From UBA4720 sp038227135 (lineage in GTDB: Bacteria > Gemmatimonadota > Gemmatimonadetes > Gemmatimonadales > Gemmatimonadaceae), in contig JBBRQC010000002.1 in NCBI GenBank assembly GCA_038227135.1, positions 124,001 through 188,000 on the forward strand: a DNA stretch of 64,000 bases, read 5' to 3'. Each line of letters starts with the position of its first letter. The stretch's first letter is position 1. Below are positions 1 to 8,301 of this stretch, piece after piece. The position numbers were made by a program, and so were the translations under genes. Under the pieces are notes generated by a model. That model saw only the letters and a list, made by a program, of their open reading frames with translations, was not told the DNA's origin and made no database searches.

Positions 1-49
1 AGCAGGCGATGGTTCCCATGATCGACACGATTGCGATAATCCGCAGCAT
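1..49 (-). CDS. N-terminal fragment of an exported protein or lipoprotein (runs off left edge)
   Basis: An ATG on the minus strand at 49-47 opens a frame that stays open to the window edge and encodes MLRIIAIVSIMGTIAC. That is a short hydrophobic segment ending in an Ala-Cys pair, as in a lipoprotein signal. The neighbouring gene diverges from it. Only 16 codons are visible, so the call rests on the signal-like composition and could be chance. Confidence 0.3.
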   Translation of the reverse strand, partial: MLRIIAIVSIMGTIAC

Positions 50-199
50 ACTCTGACTCTAGAGATCCGCACCAAGCGTGTCAACTATGCAAGCCCGACG
101 CAGCTTTGAGTTCTTGCGCTTCCTGCCATGGTGCGCGCAGAATTGGGTGGTACCGGCCCGACGTCCGATAGTCCCCACCCCCCTTCGCCGGAGGTCCAA

Positions 200-697
200 A
201 TGCGGAAAACGATTTTGGTGCCAGCACTGCTTTTCGGAATGACCGTCATCGCAGGCGCGCAAACGAAGATCAATGCCAAGCTCACTTGCTCGAAGCCCAA
301 CGTCAACGAGATGGCTGGCGAGGGCGCTCAGATGATCATGTTCCAGAAAGCGAATTGTACGTGCGCGACTCCCTTTGTGATTGACGGCAGCAAGGCTGGC
401 CGCACCACGGACGCTTCCATCGGAGAGATGATGGGCTCGATGGGCAAGGTCCACGGCTTCAGCACGAGTGTCATGGACAACGGTGACAGCACCTTCGTCC
501 GCTACGACGGAACAATGCAGACGAAGAAAGATGGCTCGGGATCCAACAAGGGAACCTGGCGCTACGTACGCGGCACGGGGAAGTTCAAGGGCATCAGTGG
601 CAGCGGTACATTCAAAGGCGAAGCCGCCGCCGACGGTAGCGCGTGGGCTGACGTCAGCGGTCACTACTCGCTCGGGAAGGGAAAGGCGAAGAAGTAG
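200..697 (+). CDS. Secreted hypothetical protein with a GTGKFKGISGSGT motif
   Basis: A 165-residue protein. The ATG at 200 was chosen over an upstream in-frame ATG at 128 because it follows a GGAGGT ribosome site and starts directly with a signal peptide (residues 1-20, cleavage near AGA-Q). The mature part has Cys residues near its start and a Gly-rich stretch, GTGKFKGISGSGTFKG, preceded by WRYVRG, then a Lys-rich tail. The pattern recalls small beta-barrel exported proteins of unknown function, but I cannot name a family. It is convergent with the TPR gene that ends at 702. Periplasmic or secreted location is inferred from the signal peptide. Confidence 0.7.
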   Translation: MRKTILVPALLFGMTVIAGAQTKINAKLTCSKPNVNEMAGEGAQMIMFQKANCTCATPFVIDGSKAGRTTDASIGEMMGSMGKVHGFSTSVMDNGDSTFVRYDGTMQTKKDGSGSNKGTWRYVRGTGKFKGISGSGTFKGEAAADGSAWADVSGHYSLGKGKAKK

Positions 698-701
698 ATC
701 G

Positions 702-1064
702 CTACGGCGTGTCCTGCGGTCTTCGCGCAAGAACATCGCGAAACCCCGGCTCGTTGCGTATCGAATTGAAGTCGGAGTCGTGCTCTATCCACTCCCAGTG
801 GCCGAAGCCTTTGTCGATCGCCTTGTTCAGCGCGGTCAGGGCCTCCTCGGTCTGGTGCTCGAGCGCGAAGGCGCAGGCAATGTTGTACAACACTGACGGG
901 TCGTCGGGCTCCATCGCCAACGCGCGACGATTCCACTCTCGCGCCTTCTCCGATTCACCCAGATTGGTGAGCGACATCGCCCCCATATAAAGCGCGCGCG
1001 AACGAGGCGCAGCGTTCATGGGAAGCTCCGAGAGGGTCGCTCGATAGTCGACCACAATTGCCAC
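702..1064 (-). CDS. Short TPR-repeat protein, possibly the remnant of a larger TPR protein
   Basis: A 120-residue protein with about two tetratricopeptide repeats (EKAREWNRRALAMEPDD, then a VLYNIACAFALEHQTEEAL unit). It ends in a GFGHWEWIEHDSDFNSIRNEP segment typical of the C-terminus of large TPR proteins fused to kinases, adenylate cyclases or winged-helix domains. No such N-terminal domain is present: upstream lies only about 80 bp before the terminator of the TonB receptor gene. It is therefore either a stand-alone TPR protein or a decayed end of a longer gene. Translation may begin at the second Met (MNAAPRSRAL). Confidence 0.55.
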   Translation of the reverse strand: MAIVVDYRATLSELPMNAAPRSRALYMGAMSLTNLGESEKAREWNRRALAMEPDDPSVLYNIACAFALEHQTEEALTALNKAIDKGFGHWEWIEHDSDFNSIRNEPGFRDVLARRPQDTP

Positions 1065-1141
1065 GATTGAGTGAGCGGACTTGTCTAGACTCTGTCACGA
1101 CTCGGCGATGGCCCGGACGAGGCAGTGTCCCCAGACGACAA

Positions 1142-1199
1142 AAGACTACCTGCCCGAAGCCGTCAGCTTGAAAGCCGACAGCTCCAGGCAGGTAGTCTT
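1142..1199 (-). terminator. Intrinsic terminator of the TonB receptor gene
   Basis: A perfect 13-bp inverted repeat (AAGACTACCTGCC at 1142-1154 and its complement at 1187-1199) encloses a second near-palindromic stem (1162-1179). Read on the minus strand, the stem ends in TTTT just after the receptor stop codon at 1222. Confidence 0.7.
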
Positions 1200-1221
1200 C
1201 AGGTGTCGTTCTATGAGACCG

Positions 1222-4200
1222 CTAGAACCCGTATCTGACCCCCACCTGTATCTGTCTCGGATCGCCGAGCCCATTCCGGATAGTTCCGTCGAAGTTGAAG
1301 AGCAGCGACGCCGACGACGGATCACGGAAATTGTCGCGATTGAGAACGTTGAACACCTCGACAAGGGCTTCCAACTGTCCGTTGTGCGCCGTGCGGAAGG
1401 GATGCGACAGCCTGATGTCCCAGCTCGCGAACGCGTTGGGGCGGCGAATTGTATTTCTCAAAAGGATGCTTTGGTTCGGACAGATCCTGTCCGCTGGCGA
1501 GGTCGCCCGCACGCCAGTGCCTTGGTTGTTGGCGCCGCACTTCTCCGACGTCGGCTGCGCCGAGTACCACGAGAACCGGCTGTTGGCGTAGATGTCCCAC
1601 GGGAAGTGGTACAGTGCCCAAAGGTTCAGGCGGTGCCTCTGGTCGCGATCGCTGTAGTTGTACTCGCGATCGAGCCGGTTGGCCGCCACGTAGCGGAAGC
1701 TGAACGGATCGCGCTCGTTGTCGTCGTCGGACTTGTCGACCGACAGCGTGTAGTTCGCCTGATACTGGAAATCAGGATCCGCCAGTCTGCCCAACCCGAA
1801 CGTGACCCCGTTGTATCGCGATTTTGCCGAGCTCTCGACGACGGTGAGAGTACTGACGCCATTGCCCCCAGGGAGTCCGGTCGACCACGGCGATCCGAAC
1901 ACCGCATCGTTGCGATTGACGAACCGCGTCAGATTGTCGGTTGCGGCATATGTGTAAGCAACCGACGCTGCCAGGTGATTGAGTATTTCCTTGTCGTAGC
2001 CGATCGAAGCGCTGAAAGTCCGCGGATTCTTGAAGTCCTTGTCAATGACGAAGATGTCGGGGAAGCCGGGAACTCCAGCGGGGGCCGGAAGCAGCGAGTT
2101 GTAGTCGGGTAGGGGACCGAAACCGGGAACTTTCTGGAGCGCACTGTTGCGGAAGAGCGTTTGGCCGATCGAGCCGTTGGTGCTACGAACGCTGGCGAGA
2201 TTCAGCCCGGGAATACGAGCGTAGTAAAGCCCCGCAGCAGCGCGCACGACGTCTTTTCCGCTGCCGTTCATATCCCAGGCTAATCCCAGCCGGGGCTGAA
2301 ACATCTTCAGGTCCGACGGGATTTCGCCATTTGAAGGAAAGGCAAAAGTGCCCTTGGAGTTGGTTACCGTTTTTCCGATGAAGTCGTGGAAGAAAACTTG
2401 CGACGCCGGGGTTATCGGATCGGGCTCCTTCTGACCTTCCCACCTGAGCCCGTAGTTCACCGTAAGATTGGGTGTCGCCTTCCAGTTATCCTGGATGAAG
2501 ACGGCCAAGTCATGCTGCGGGATCACCTGCGTGCCGGCTTCTTCCACCGTGCGCCCGCCCACTCCTACTTGCTGGAGGTAAAGTACTACCGGACCCGTGA
2601 TGGTCCCGCCTGGGCAGCTGCCCGTGAGCGACGGGGGCCCGATGCTGCACTCGACGTAATTGTGCCCATTATTCACGTAGCCTTCGAAGCCCGCTACCGA
2701 GCTGAAGATGAACCGTCCGTTTGCGAAGCCGATGAATGTCTGATTCTCGGCAGTTCTGTTCCATTCGACGCCGGTCTTGTAGATGTGATTCCCCTTCACC
2801 CACGAGACATTGTCGAGCACCTGCACCCGTGTATCGTACGATTTCACCGGAATAAAGAACGGCATGCCAAGCCGGAAGCCATTGCCGAAGTCCATTCCCG
2901 TGTCGGGGAATGGCCGACTCCCACCCGGCATGAGCGGACCCCCGTACGCACGCGGTCTGTCCTCTCTGGCTAGCTGGAAGCGAAACTCGTTGTCGACGCT
3001 GTTGGTCAGGTTGGATACCAGGCTGCCGTTGATTGCGTTCGAGTGATCCTTCTCGATGGCGTTCGCACTGCGCGCCCAAACATCGACGTCGAACGTGCCG
3101 TTTTCCTGGCTTGAGTTGGTATAGTTGTATTTGAGTGACGCGTTCTGAGTCTCGTTGATGCGCCAATCGAGCTTGACGAGGGCGACGTTAGCATCGCTGG
3201 TGCGGGAAATTGGGCCGAAGTCATTCGCAAGCACACCACCAAACGCTGTCCCCAGAAAAGTCTTGAGCTGGGTGAGCTCCGGGGATGAAGGACGGGTCTT
3301 CTGCTTTATGTCCGAGTACAGCTGCTGATCATAGGCGACGAAGTAGAAGAACTTGTCCTTCACCAGCGGACCGCCCAGTGTCATCCCGAACTGGTGCTGG
3401 CTGAAGTCCGGCTTGAGCGTCTGGTTCAGGTGCGATGCCTCCGAGGACAGCGCGCCGTCTTTTCCGAAGTAGTGCAGCGTACCGTGCATGTTGTTGGTGC
3501 CGCTCTTGGTGATCACGTTGACGAACCCGCCGCCCGATCTACCGAACTCGGCGTTCGCGCCCTGCGCGACTACGACCATCTCGCGCACTGCATCGAGATT
3601 GAACGTGAACGGCGGCCGCTGCCCGCCGCGCTGTTCGCCGAAGAAAGGATTGTTGAAATCGGCGCCATCGACGGAGACGTTGTTGTGAATGCCGCGCTGT
3701 CCGCCGACAGTTAACTCATCGCCGTCCGGACCTTGCGTAATGGCGACGTTCGGAGTGAGAAGCGTCAGGTTGAGATAGTTGCGCCCATTATTGGGGAGTG
3801 CGCTCACGACTTCGGCGGGAAGGTGCGTCGCTTCCGCCGAGAGGGTGGGATCGACGGTGGGGACTGCCGCCACCACTGTTACGCCGGCGAGCTGGGTGGT
3901 CGACCGCGCGAGAACCAGCGGCAGATCGACTGTCTGGCCCAGCGTGACGGTGATGTTGGACTTGGTGGTCGGGGAATATCCGACGGCGCGCGCCGATACC
4001 TGGTAGCTGCCGAGTGGCAGCAGTGTCGTCACGAAGACGCCGCGGTCACTGGCTTTCACCGTGCGCGTGAAGTTGGTTTCGGTATTTCGGACCGTCACGA
4101 ACGCCGCCACGGGATTGCCGCTTGAATCACTGGCGACGCCGCGAATGACGCCGGTGGTGGCCTGCGCCTGTGCGAAGAGAATGGTCGGGGTGAATGAGAG

Positions 4201-4254
4201 CACCGCGGCAAGAAGGAACAATCGCGGCGATGTTGGGAGAACGCGCCACTTCAT
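1222..4254 (-). CDS. TonB-dependent outer-membrane receptor with N-terminal carboxypeptidase-regulatory-like domain
   Basis: A 1010-residue outer-membrane protein. The start at 4254 is preferred because MKWRVLPTSPRLFLL begins a clean signal peptide and GGAG lies 8 nt upstream; an in-frame ATG at 4308 would add 18 unlikely residues. After the signal comes a CarboxypepD_reg-like fold (GVIRGVASDSSGNPVAAFVTV, about residues 30-110), then a plug domain (about 125-230) and a long beta-barrel ending in the aromatic RQIQVGVRYGF. This is the Oar-like class common in Gemmatimonadota and Acidobacteriota. Substrate unknown; no TonB box or partner lipoprotein adjacent. A tandem 15-bp repeat in its upstream region may be regulatory. 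Confidence 0.92.
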   Translation of the reverse strand: MKWRVLPTSPRLFLLAAVLSFTPTILFAQAQATTGVIRGVASDSSGNPVAAFVTVRNTETNFTRTVKASDRGVFVTTLLPLGSYQVSARAVGYSPTTKSNITVTLGQTVDLPLVLARSTTQLAGVTVVAAVPTVDPTLSAEATHLPAEVVSALPNNGRNYLNLTLLTPNVAITQGPDGDELTVGGQRGIHNNVSVDGADFNNPFFGEQRGGQRPPFTFNLDAVREMVVVAQGANAEFGRSGGGFVNVITKSGTNNMHGTLHYFGKDGALSSEASHLNQTLKPDFSQHQFGMTLGGPLVKDKFFYFVAYDQQLYSDIKQKTRPSSPELTQLKTFLGTAFGGVLANDFGPISRTSDANVALVKLDWRINETQNASLKYNYTNSSQENGTFDVDVWARSANAIEKDHSNAINGSLVSNLTNSVDNEFRFQLAREDRPRAYGGPLMPGGSRPFPDTGMDFGNGFRLGMPFFIPVKSYDTRVQVLDNVSWVKGNHIYKTGVEWNRTAENQTFIGFANGRFIFSSVAGFEGYVNNGHNYVECSIGPPSLTGSCPGGTITGPVVLYLQQVGVGGRTVEEAGTQVIPQHDLAVFIQDNWKATPNLTVNYGLRWEGQKEPDPITPASQVFFHDFIGKTVTNSKGTFAFPSNGEIPSDLKMFQPRLGLAWDMNGSGKDVVRAAAGLYYARIPGLNLASVRSTNGSIGQTLFRNSALQKVPGFGPLPDYNSLLPAPAGVPGFPDIFVIDKDFKNPRTFSASIGYDKEILNHLAASVAYTYAATDNLTRFVNRNDAVFGSPWSTGLPGGNGVSTLTVVESSAKSRYNGVTFGLGRLADPDFQYQANYTLSVDKSDDDNERDPFSFRYVAANRLDREYNYSDRDQRHRLNLWALYHFPWDIYANSRFSWYSAQPTSEKCGANNQGTGVRATSPADRICPNQSILLRNTIRRPNAFASWDIRLSHPFRTAHNGQLEALVEVFNVLNRDNFRDPSSASLLFNFDGTIRNGLGDPRQIQVGVRYGF

Positions 4255-4364
4255 AGAGGAATCTCCAGAATGAGGTAAGGTCGCTGATCTCAAAAGAGAC
4301 GAAGACAAAAATCTCCTTGAAGTCTCACCAACATAACTCTCGGGGAGTTTCCTGGCGAATCGTT

Positions 4365-4394
4365 GTTACATCTTGTTTCGTTACATCTTTTTTC
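4365..4394. repeat. Tandem 15-bp direct repeat upstream of the TonB receptor
   Basis: Two adjacent copies of GTTACATCTTKTTTC (4365-4379 and 4380-4394) match at 14 of 15 positions. They lie 110-140 bp upstream of the receptor start in the divergent promoter region, where a regulator site would be expected. An inverted repeat GCGAGCG...CGCTCGC (4412-4440) follows. Confidence 0.5.
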
Positions 4395-4411
4395 GCTGCA
4401 GATGTTTGGCT

Positions 4412-4440
4412 GCGAGCGTTATGCTAGCTATACCGCTCGC
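4412..4440. repeat. 7-bp inverted repeat in the divergent intergenic region
   Basis: GCGAGCG (4412-4418) and CGCTCGC (4434-4440) flank an AT-rich spacer containing a TAGCTA palindrome. It sits between the TonB receptor and the PAP2 pair and could be an operator or hairpin. No T-run follows on either strand. Confidence 0.35.
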
Positions 4441-4536
4441 CAATGGGCTCCATTGGATTGTCGAATGTCGAACGCCGGCGGGCGCGTTCACTTATGATCC
4501 ATGACTCAAGGTTCCGACCGAAAACTACGCCCGACC

Positions 4537-5334
4537 ATGAATTTGCGTCCCACCACAGTCGCTCTCGCAGCCCTCGTTTGTTCTCAACCGCTGCTCGCCC
4601 AGGAAGCCAGCGATCACGTTCGCCTTTTTCGTGCGCGTGACGCTGAGGTGGCACTCGGCGTAGCCGCGCTGGCCGCAGCGACGATGTCCATCGATGAGTC
4701 GCTCGCCCATAGCTTGCAGCGTCCGTCGGTGCAAACGAACCAGTTCTTGAAAGGCACCAGCAACGTGTTCAGCAATCTTGGATTTCCCGGCTTTGCCATG
4801 ATAACCGCCGGAACCTATTTTCTCGGACTGGGGAAACACTCTCGTCCGATCGCCGCGCTCGGGATGCACACGGGCGAGGCGATAGTTCTGGGGGGCGTCC
4901 TGGCCGAAGGGCTACAGATGACGATCGGTCGCTCGCGGCCGCAGCGGGACATCAACGCATCACGCGACTTTCAATTCGGGAAAGGATTCTCGAGCGATGA
5001 CTATACGTCGCTTCCCTCGGCGCACGTGACGGTGGCATTCGCCGCGGCGACGGCAGCGAGTCGTGAGGTAGACCGATCGTGGCCGGGCGCCAGCAAGTAT
5101 GTCACGCCGATCAGCTACGCCGCGGCGACGCTCGTCGGCGCCTCGCGGATGTACAAGAACAAACACTGGGCGAGCGATGTCGTCGCCGCGGCCGGACTCG
5201 GCAGCTACTCCGCGATTTTGTTCGACCGCTACAACCGAGGTCACCCGGGCAATGTCTTCGAGCGAATGTTTTTACCCAGCTCGGTGGTTCCCGAGCACAG
5301 TGGAATGATGCTTACGTGGTCGTTGCGAAAATGA
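4537..5334 (+). CDS. Periplasmic PAP2-superfamily phosphatase
   Basis: A type 2 phosphatidic-acid-phosphatase protein with a signal peptide (MNLRPTTVALAALVCSQ, cleaved near LLAQ). The three PAP2 signatures are visible: TIGRSRPQRD (signature 1), LPSAH (signature 2) and SRMYKNKHWASD (signature 3 with its catalytic His and Asp). Such enzymes dephosphorylate lipid phosphates or other small phosphates in the periplasm. The start at 4537 gives a normal signal peptide; the in-frame ATG at 4501 would add 12 residues. The stop overlaps the start of a second PAP2 gene (ATGA), indicating translational coupling. Confidence 0.85.
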   Translation: MNLRPTTVALAALVCSQPLLAQEASDHVRLFRARDAEVALGVAALAAATMSIDESLAHSLQRPSVQTNQFLKGTSNVFSNLGFPGFAMITAGTYFLGLGKHSRPIAALGMHTGEAIVLGGVLAEGLQMTIGRSRPQRDINASRDFQFGKGFSSDDYTSLPSAHVTVAFAAATAASREVDRSWPGASKYVTPISYAAATLVGASRMYKNKHWASDVVAAAGLGSYSAILFDRYNRGHPGNVFERMFLPSSVVPEHSGMMLTWSLRK

Positions 5335-5945
5335 TTTATCAGGCGCCGATAGTCGCGGACTCGAGCTCCGGCTCACTGGATTACACGCTGTTCCATGCGG
5401 TAAACGGGTTGGCCGGGCGCAGCGCCGTGGTCGACGCACTGATGATCGCATCGGCAAAGTATCTACCTATAGTATTCGTGCTCGCCCTCGTCGCTCTCTG
5501 GCTTTCGTGGCGCCACCGAAACCAGCGGGGAGCGCTACTCGCCGGTTCGTCGGCGCTCATCGCACTTGGTCTCGCCCAGCTGATCGGGAAAGCACTACCG
5601 CGGCCTCGGCCCTACCTGAGTCATACGGTCCATCAGCTGATCCCGCCATCGCTCGATACTTCCTTCCCCAGCGATCACGCGACCCTCGGATTCGCCGTAG
5701 CGGTGATGGTCTGGAGGTACAACAGGCGGGCTGGGGCCGCGCTCCTCGTTCTTGCGACGCTGATGGCAATCGCCCGAGTCTTCGTCGGTGCTCATTATCC
5801 GGGCGACGTGCTCGGCGGAGCTGTGCTCGGCGCGCTCACGAGCGCGGGGCTCGCGGCTCTCAGTGAGCGCCAACCCATGGCGCGTCTACTAGACACGATC
5901 TTCAGATTACTCCGCCGCTGGCGACTCGCGGCGCCCATCAACTAG
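5331..5945 (+). CDS. Integral-membrane PAP2 phosphatase, undecaprenyl-diphosphatase (BcrC)-like
   Basis: A 204-residue polytopic protein. The start at 5331 overlaps the preceding stop by 4 nt (ATGA), and the upstream extension of the frame is only a shadow of the neighbouring gene. PAP2 signatures are GKALPRPRP, FPSDHATLGF and ARVFVGAHYPGD, with membrane segments between them. BcrC-type members recycle undecaprenyl diphosphate on the outer face of the inner membrane during cell-wall synthesis. Pairing with a second, secreted PAP2 protein suggests related substrates, but substrate identity is inferred from the fold class only. Confidence 0.85.
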   Translation: MIYQAPIVADSSSGSLDYTLFHAVNGLAGRSAVVDALMIASAKYLPIVFVLALVALWLSWRHRNQRGALLAGSSALIALGLAQLIGKALPRPRPYLSHTVHQLIPPSLDTSFPSDHATLGFAVAVMVWRYNRRAGAALLVLATLMAIARVFVGAHYPGDVLGGAVLGALTSAGLAALSERQPMARLLDTIFRLLRRWRLAAPIN

Positions 5946-6009
5946 CCGCGCAATCTGCGATCAGTGGGACTGGGGCGATCACTCCCGCCGCAGGTTAGGC
6001 AGCGAACGG

Positions 6010-6783
6010 TTATTGCCCGATGCGGTACTCGAGTCGCGTCGCGATCACGCCGCGATCCGAGGATGGTGTGAGCCCGCGTCCGACCGAAAGCGCCATCTCC
6101 CAGTTGCTCGAGAGCTCCTTCTCGAATGCCGCGAAGAGCTGGTGTTTCTGTTCTGACCGCGGATCGAGATCGGATGTTGGGCCGAGGCTGCTGTAGTATT
6201 CCAGAGCGATCGATCCTTCGTCTCCGAACCCGTAGCCGATTCGCCCCTTCGGCTCGAATTCCACCGGGTGAGAGGGCTCCGCCGACAGACTCCGTTCGAA
6301 CGCCGGATTGAGAGCGAAGGACACGGGACCCCACGTCTTTCCTATCATTGGCGAGACTTCATAGGTCCATCGGTTTTCGGCAAAACCGGGACGGGCGTAA
6401 CCAATCTCCTGAGTCAGTCCGAAATCCAGTGGGAGATTCCAGCCGGCGGGCGCCGATGCGGTCACGCGCAGGCGATTACCAACGTATGAGTTGCCCGCGT
6501 TGGGTTGATGGACGCCCAGCACGTACACGCTCGCCTCGAGCCAGTCCCTGAAGCCTCTTCCTATCTCGAGACTGGATCGCAGCATGTGATTCGTGGGGAA
6601 CAGGCCCTTCACTATCTGCTTCTGACCCGACGTCACGAAATTCATGTTCAGCTCGAATTCAGTGGTTCCGGGTGTGGCGAGATGGGTATCGTATACCTCG
6701 AACTCGTAACCCTGCTGCGCCGACGCTAGCGAGAAAGGGATTGGAAGCGTGAAGGCGAGAAAAAGAAAAAAGCGATTGCGCAT
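6010..6783 (-). CDS. Outer-membrane beta-barrel protein, function unknown
   Basis: 257 residues with a signal peptide (MRNRFFLFLAFTLPIPFSLASAQ). The rest alternates polar and aromatic strands typical of a small barrel (FELNMNFV, MLRSSLEIGRGFRDWLEASVYVLG, SFALNPAFERSL, IGYGFGDEGSIALEYYSSLG) and ends in the strand GVIATRLEYRIGQ. It resembles uncharacterised outer-membrane proteins that report or conduct solutes. No operon partner is evident. Confidence 0.65.
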   Translation of the reverse strand: MRNRFFLFLAFTLPIPFSLASAQQGYEFEVYDTHLATPGTTEFELNMNFVTSGQKQIVKGLFPTNHMLRSSLEIGRGFRDWLEASVYVLGVHQPNAGNSYVGNRLRVTASAPAGWNLPLDFGLTQEIGYARPGFAENRWTYEVSPMIGKTWGPVSFALNPAFERSLSAEPSHPVEFEPKGRIGYGFGDEGSIALEYYSSLGPTSDLDPRSEQKHQLFAAFEKELSSNWEMALSVGRGLTPSSDRGVIATRLEYRIGQ

Positions 6784-6873
6784 GGTTCGTGGAAGGAAAG
6801 AGACGGCGATGGCGAGAACCTAATTCGATTGCCCAATCCCGACAAGCGGGTTCGGGTATCAATCACGCGCCAA

Positions 6874-7239
6874 TCAGCGTCGTTTCGTTCCAATCGCAGC
6901 GCTGATCGTCTTTACCGCCGCGGTGGGATCGCCGACTTCAATTACCAGGCGCGCGTATCGCTCGTGAGTAAGCTCGAGAACGATCGTGCTATCCGGATCG
7001 TGCACGTCGTAGAACACGACGTCGCCGTGCTGGTAGAAAGCACCGGCTGTCACAATCCCTGGGACCTGAGTGCCGAGCAATCGGATCCCGTGCCACCATC
7101 CACGCGCAGCTTCGGCGTCCGCCCGCACCGAAGTGATGTGCTCGAGCGGAAAATCGAGTTGACTGCGAAAGGACCATAGCTTGTCCCACGCCTGGACCTC
7201 GAGATGGAGCCGGTCGCCTTCGACTGAGATCTCAACCAT
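6874..7239 (-). CDS. Conserved hypothetical protein, possible bacterial PH-like fold
   Basis: 121 residues, no signal peptide. The sequence EISVEGDRLHLEVQAWDKLW, then PLEHITSVRADAEAARGWWHG and GAFYQHGDVVFYDVHDPD, belongs to a small conserved family seen in actinobacteria and Gemmatimonadota whose predicted fold is PH-like. The family name is from memory and the function is unknown. The next gene downstream is the outer-membrane protein at 6010-6783 on the same strand, about 90 bp away. Confidence 0.6.
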   Translation of the reverse strand: MVEISVEGDRLHLEVQAWDKLWSFRSQLDFPLEHITSVRADAEAARGWWHGIRLLGTQVPGIVTAGAFYQHGDVVFYDVHDPDSTIVLELTHERYARLVIEVGDPTAAVKTISAAIGTKRR

Positions 7240-7341
7240 GCACTCGAACGTGGAAGCATGGCCGCCCTACGTCAAGTCCGATCCTGTTGCAGATCCGCTC
7301 AGGGTGGTCGCGAAGATTTCTTCCCGGCGCTCGCGTAGAGG

Positions 7342-7373
7342 TCGTGTGGTGACTGGTGCCAGCCACCACACGA
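7342..7373 (-). terminator. Strong hairpin downstream of the fasciclin gene
   Basis: A perfect 10-bp stem (TCGTGTGGTG at 7342-7351, CACCACACGA at 7364-7373) encloses a CTGG/CCAG inner stem just beyond the stop codon at 7383. It has no U-run, so it may protect the 3' end or work with Rho rather than act as a classical terminator. Confidence 0.5.
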
Positions 7374-7382
7374 CAGAGCTTG

Positions 7383-7913
7383 CTAGCGGGCCGACATTGC
7401 TGGAGCTGCCGTCGGCAGCAGCACGCCATCGATGACATGGATCACGCCGTTGGAGGCTTGGACGTCAGCGGTAACGACCTGGGCGCCGTTGACGTACACC
7501 TTTCCACCACGCACGGCGATATTGAGCTTCTGTCCGTTGACCGTGACGGGATTGGCGCCGTTCATTCTGGTGATATCGGACGCGACGACCTTTCCTGAAA
7601 CGACGTGGTACGTGAGGATCGAAGCCAGCTTCTCCTTGTCAGCGAGCAGCGCGTCGATCGTTCCAGCGGGGAGCTTCGAGAACGCCGCATCCGTCGGAGC
7701 AAATACGGTGAATGGACCGGGACCCTGCAAAGTCTCGGCAAGACCAGCTGCCTTTACCGCTGCTACCAGAGTGTTGAAGTTGCCGTTCTCCACGGCAACC
7801 TGGACGATGTTCTTCATGGGTTTGGTTTCCATTGATGGGTACGTCGACGCGCACGCCGACAGGGTGAGCAGCGTCGCGACGGCCGCGGCTGCGTGAAAGA
7901 TTCGATTGGTCAT
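7383..7913 (-). CDS. Fasciclin (FAS1) domain lipoprotein
   Basis: 176 residues. The start at 7913 yields a lipoprotein signal with the lipobox LSAC. One FAS1 domain fills the rest: NIVQVAVENGNFNTLVAAVKAAGL, the FTVFAPTDAAFSKLP signature, LTYHVVSGKV and the C-terminal NGVIHVIDGVLLP. FAS1 domains mediate adhesion or ligand binding at the cell surface. The protein is probably anchored to the outer or inner membrane by its lipid. It lies 31 bp downstream of a DUF378 gene on the same strand, so the two probably share the promoter at 8216-8244 next to the light-sensor gene. Confidence 0.88.
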   Translation of the reverse strand: MTNRIFHAAAAVATLLTLSACASTYPSMETKPMKNIVQVAVENGNFNTLVAAVKAAGLAETLQGPGPFTVFAPTDAAFSKLPAGTIDALLADKEKLASILTYHVVSGKVVASDITRMNGANPVTVNGQKLNIAVRGGKVYVNGAQVVTADVQASNGVIHVIDGVLLPTAAPAMSAR

Positions 7914-7944
7914 TTGATAATCCGTTTGGGTTGTTGTGATTGCT

Positions 7945-8169
7945 TCAGGCGCGCACGCGAGCCGGCTCGGCCCAGCGGCGCTGAATGCCACGCCACTGCG
8001 CGGCCTGGTACAGCGCGGCGACACCGACGAGCAGGTACACGATCCGGCTCAAAGCCGACATGTCGCCGAAAAGCGTGGCGACGAGATTGAAGTGAGCCGC
8101 GCCTACGAGTCCCCAGTTCAAGCCGCCAACTACGAGGAGTACGGCGGCCACTACGTCCAGCTTCTTCAT
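7945..8169 (-). CDS. DUF378 small membrane protein
   Basis: 74 residues starting at 8169, where GGAG lies 8 nt upstream. It has two membrane helices and the signature VLLVVGGLNWGLVGAAHFNLVA of the DUF378 family. Function unknown in the family. A consensus-like promoter overlaps the B12/light regulator half-sites immediately upstream, so expression is likely under the regulator at 8302. Confidence 0.85.
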   Translation of the reverse strand: MKKLDVVAAVLLVVGGLNWGLVGAAHFNLVATLFGDMSALSRIVYLLVGVAALYQAAQWRGIQRRWAEPARVRA

Positions 8170-8194
8170 GTCTCGATCTCCGGTTGGAATGAGC

Positions 8195-8283
8195 TTGTCC
8201 AGCTGTTGTCCAGGAAGTATGGCTGCAGGATCGCGCCTTGTCAAGTGGTTGTCCATGCTAAAGGATTGACAATGCCTGGACAG
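8195..8283. promoter_or_regulatory. Cluster of six half-sites in 11-bp-spaced pairs: probable CarH/LitR operator
   Basis: Between the divergent DUF378 and merR-B12 genes are six copies of T(G/T)GACA(A/G). Four are on the minus strand (8195-8201, 8206-8212, 8238-8244, 8249-8255) and two on the plus strand (8266-8272, 8277-8283). Each pair is spaced exactly 11 bp start to start, the direct-repeat spacing known for Thermus CarH operators. They overlap the -35 boxes of both promoters and the DUF378 start region, fitting repression in the dark. Confidence 0.65.
8216..8244 (-). promoter_or_regulatory. Sigma-70 promoter of DUF378-fasciclin
   Basis: On the minus strand, TTGACA (8244-8239), a 17-bp spacer, then CATACT (8221-8216). 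The -35 hexamer is part of a regulator half-site. Predicted transcription would start near 8209, about 40 nt before the DUF378 start. Confidence 0.55.
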
Positions 8284-8295
8284 ACTGAGTAAGTT
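8266..8295 (+). promoter_or_regulatory. Promoter of the merR-B12 gene, apparently leaderless
   Basis: TTGACA (8266-8271) lies inside a half-site; a weak -10 (TAAGTT, 8290-8295) follows after 18 bp. Transcription would start at about the ATG at 8302, which has no ribosome site, so a leaderless mRNA is plausible. Confidence 0.35.
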
Positions 8296-8301
8296 CTTAT
8301 C

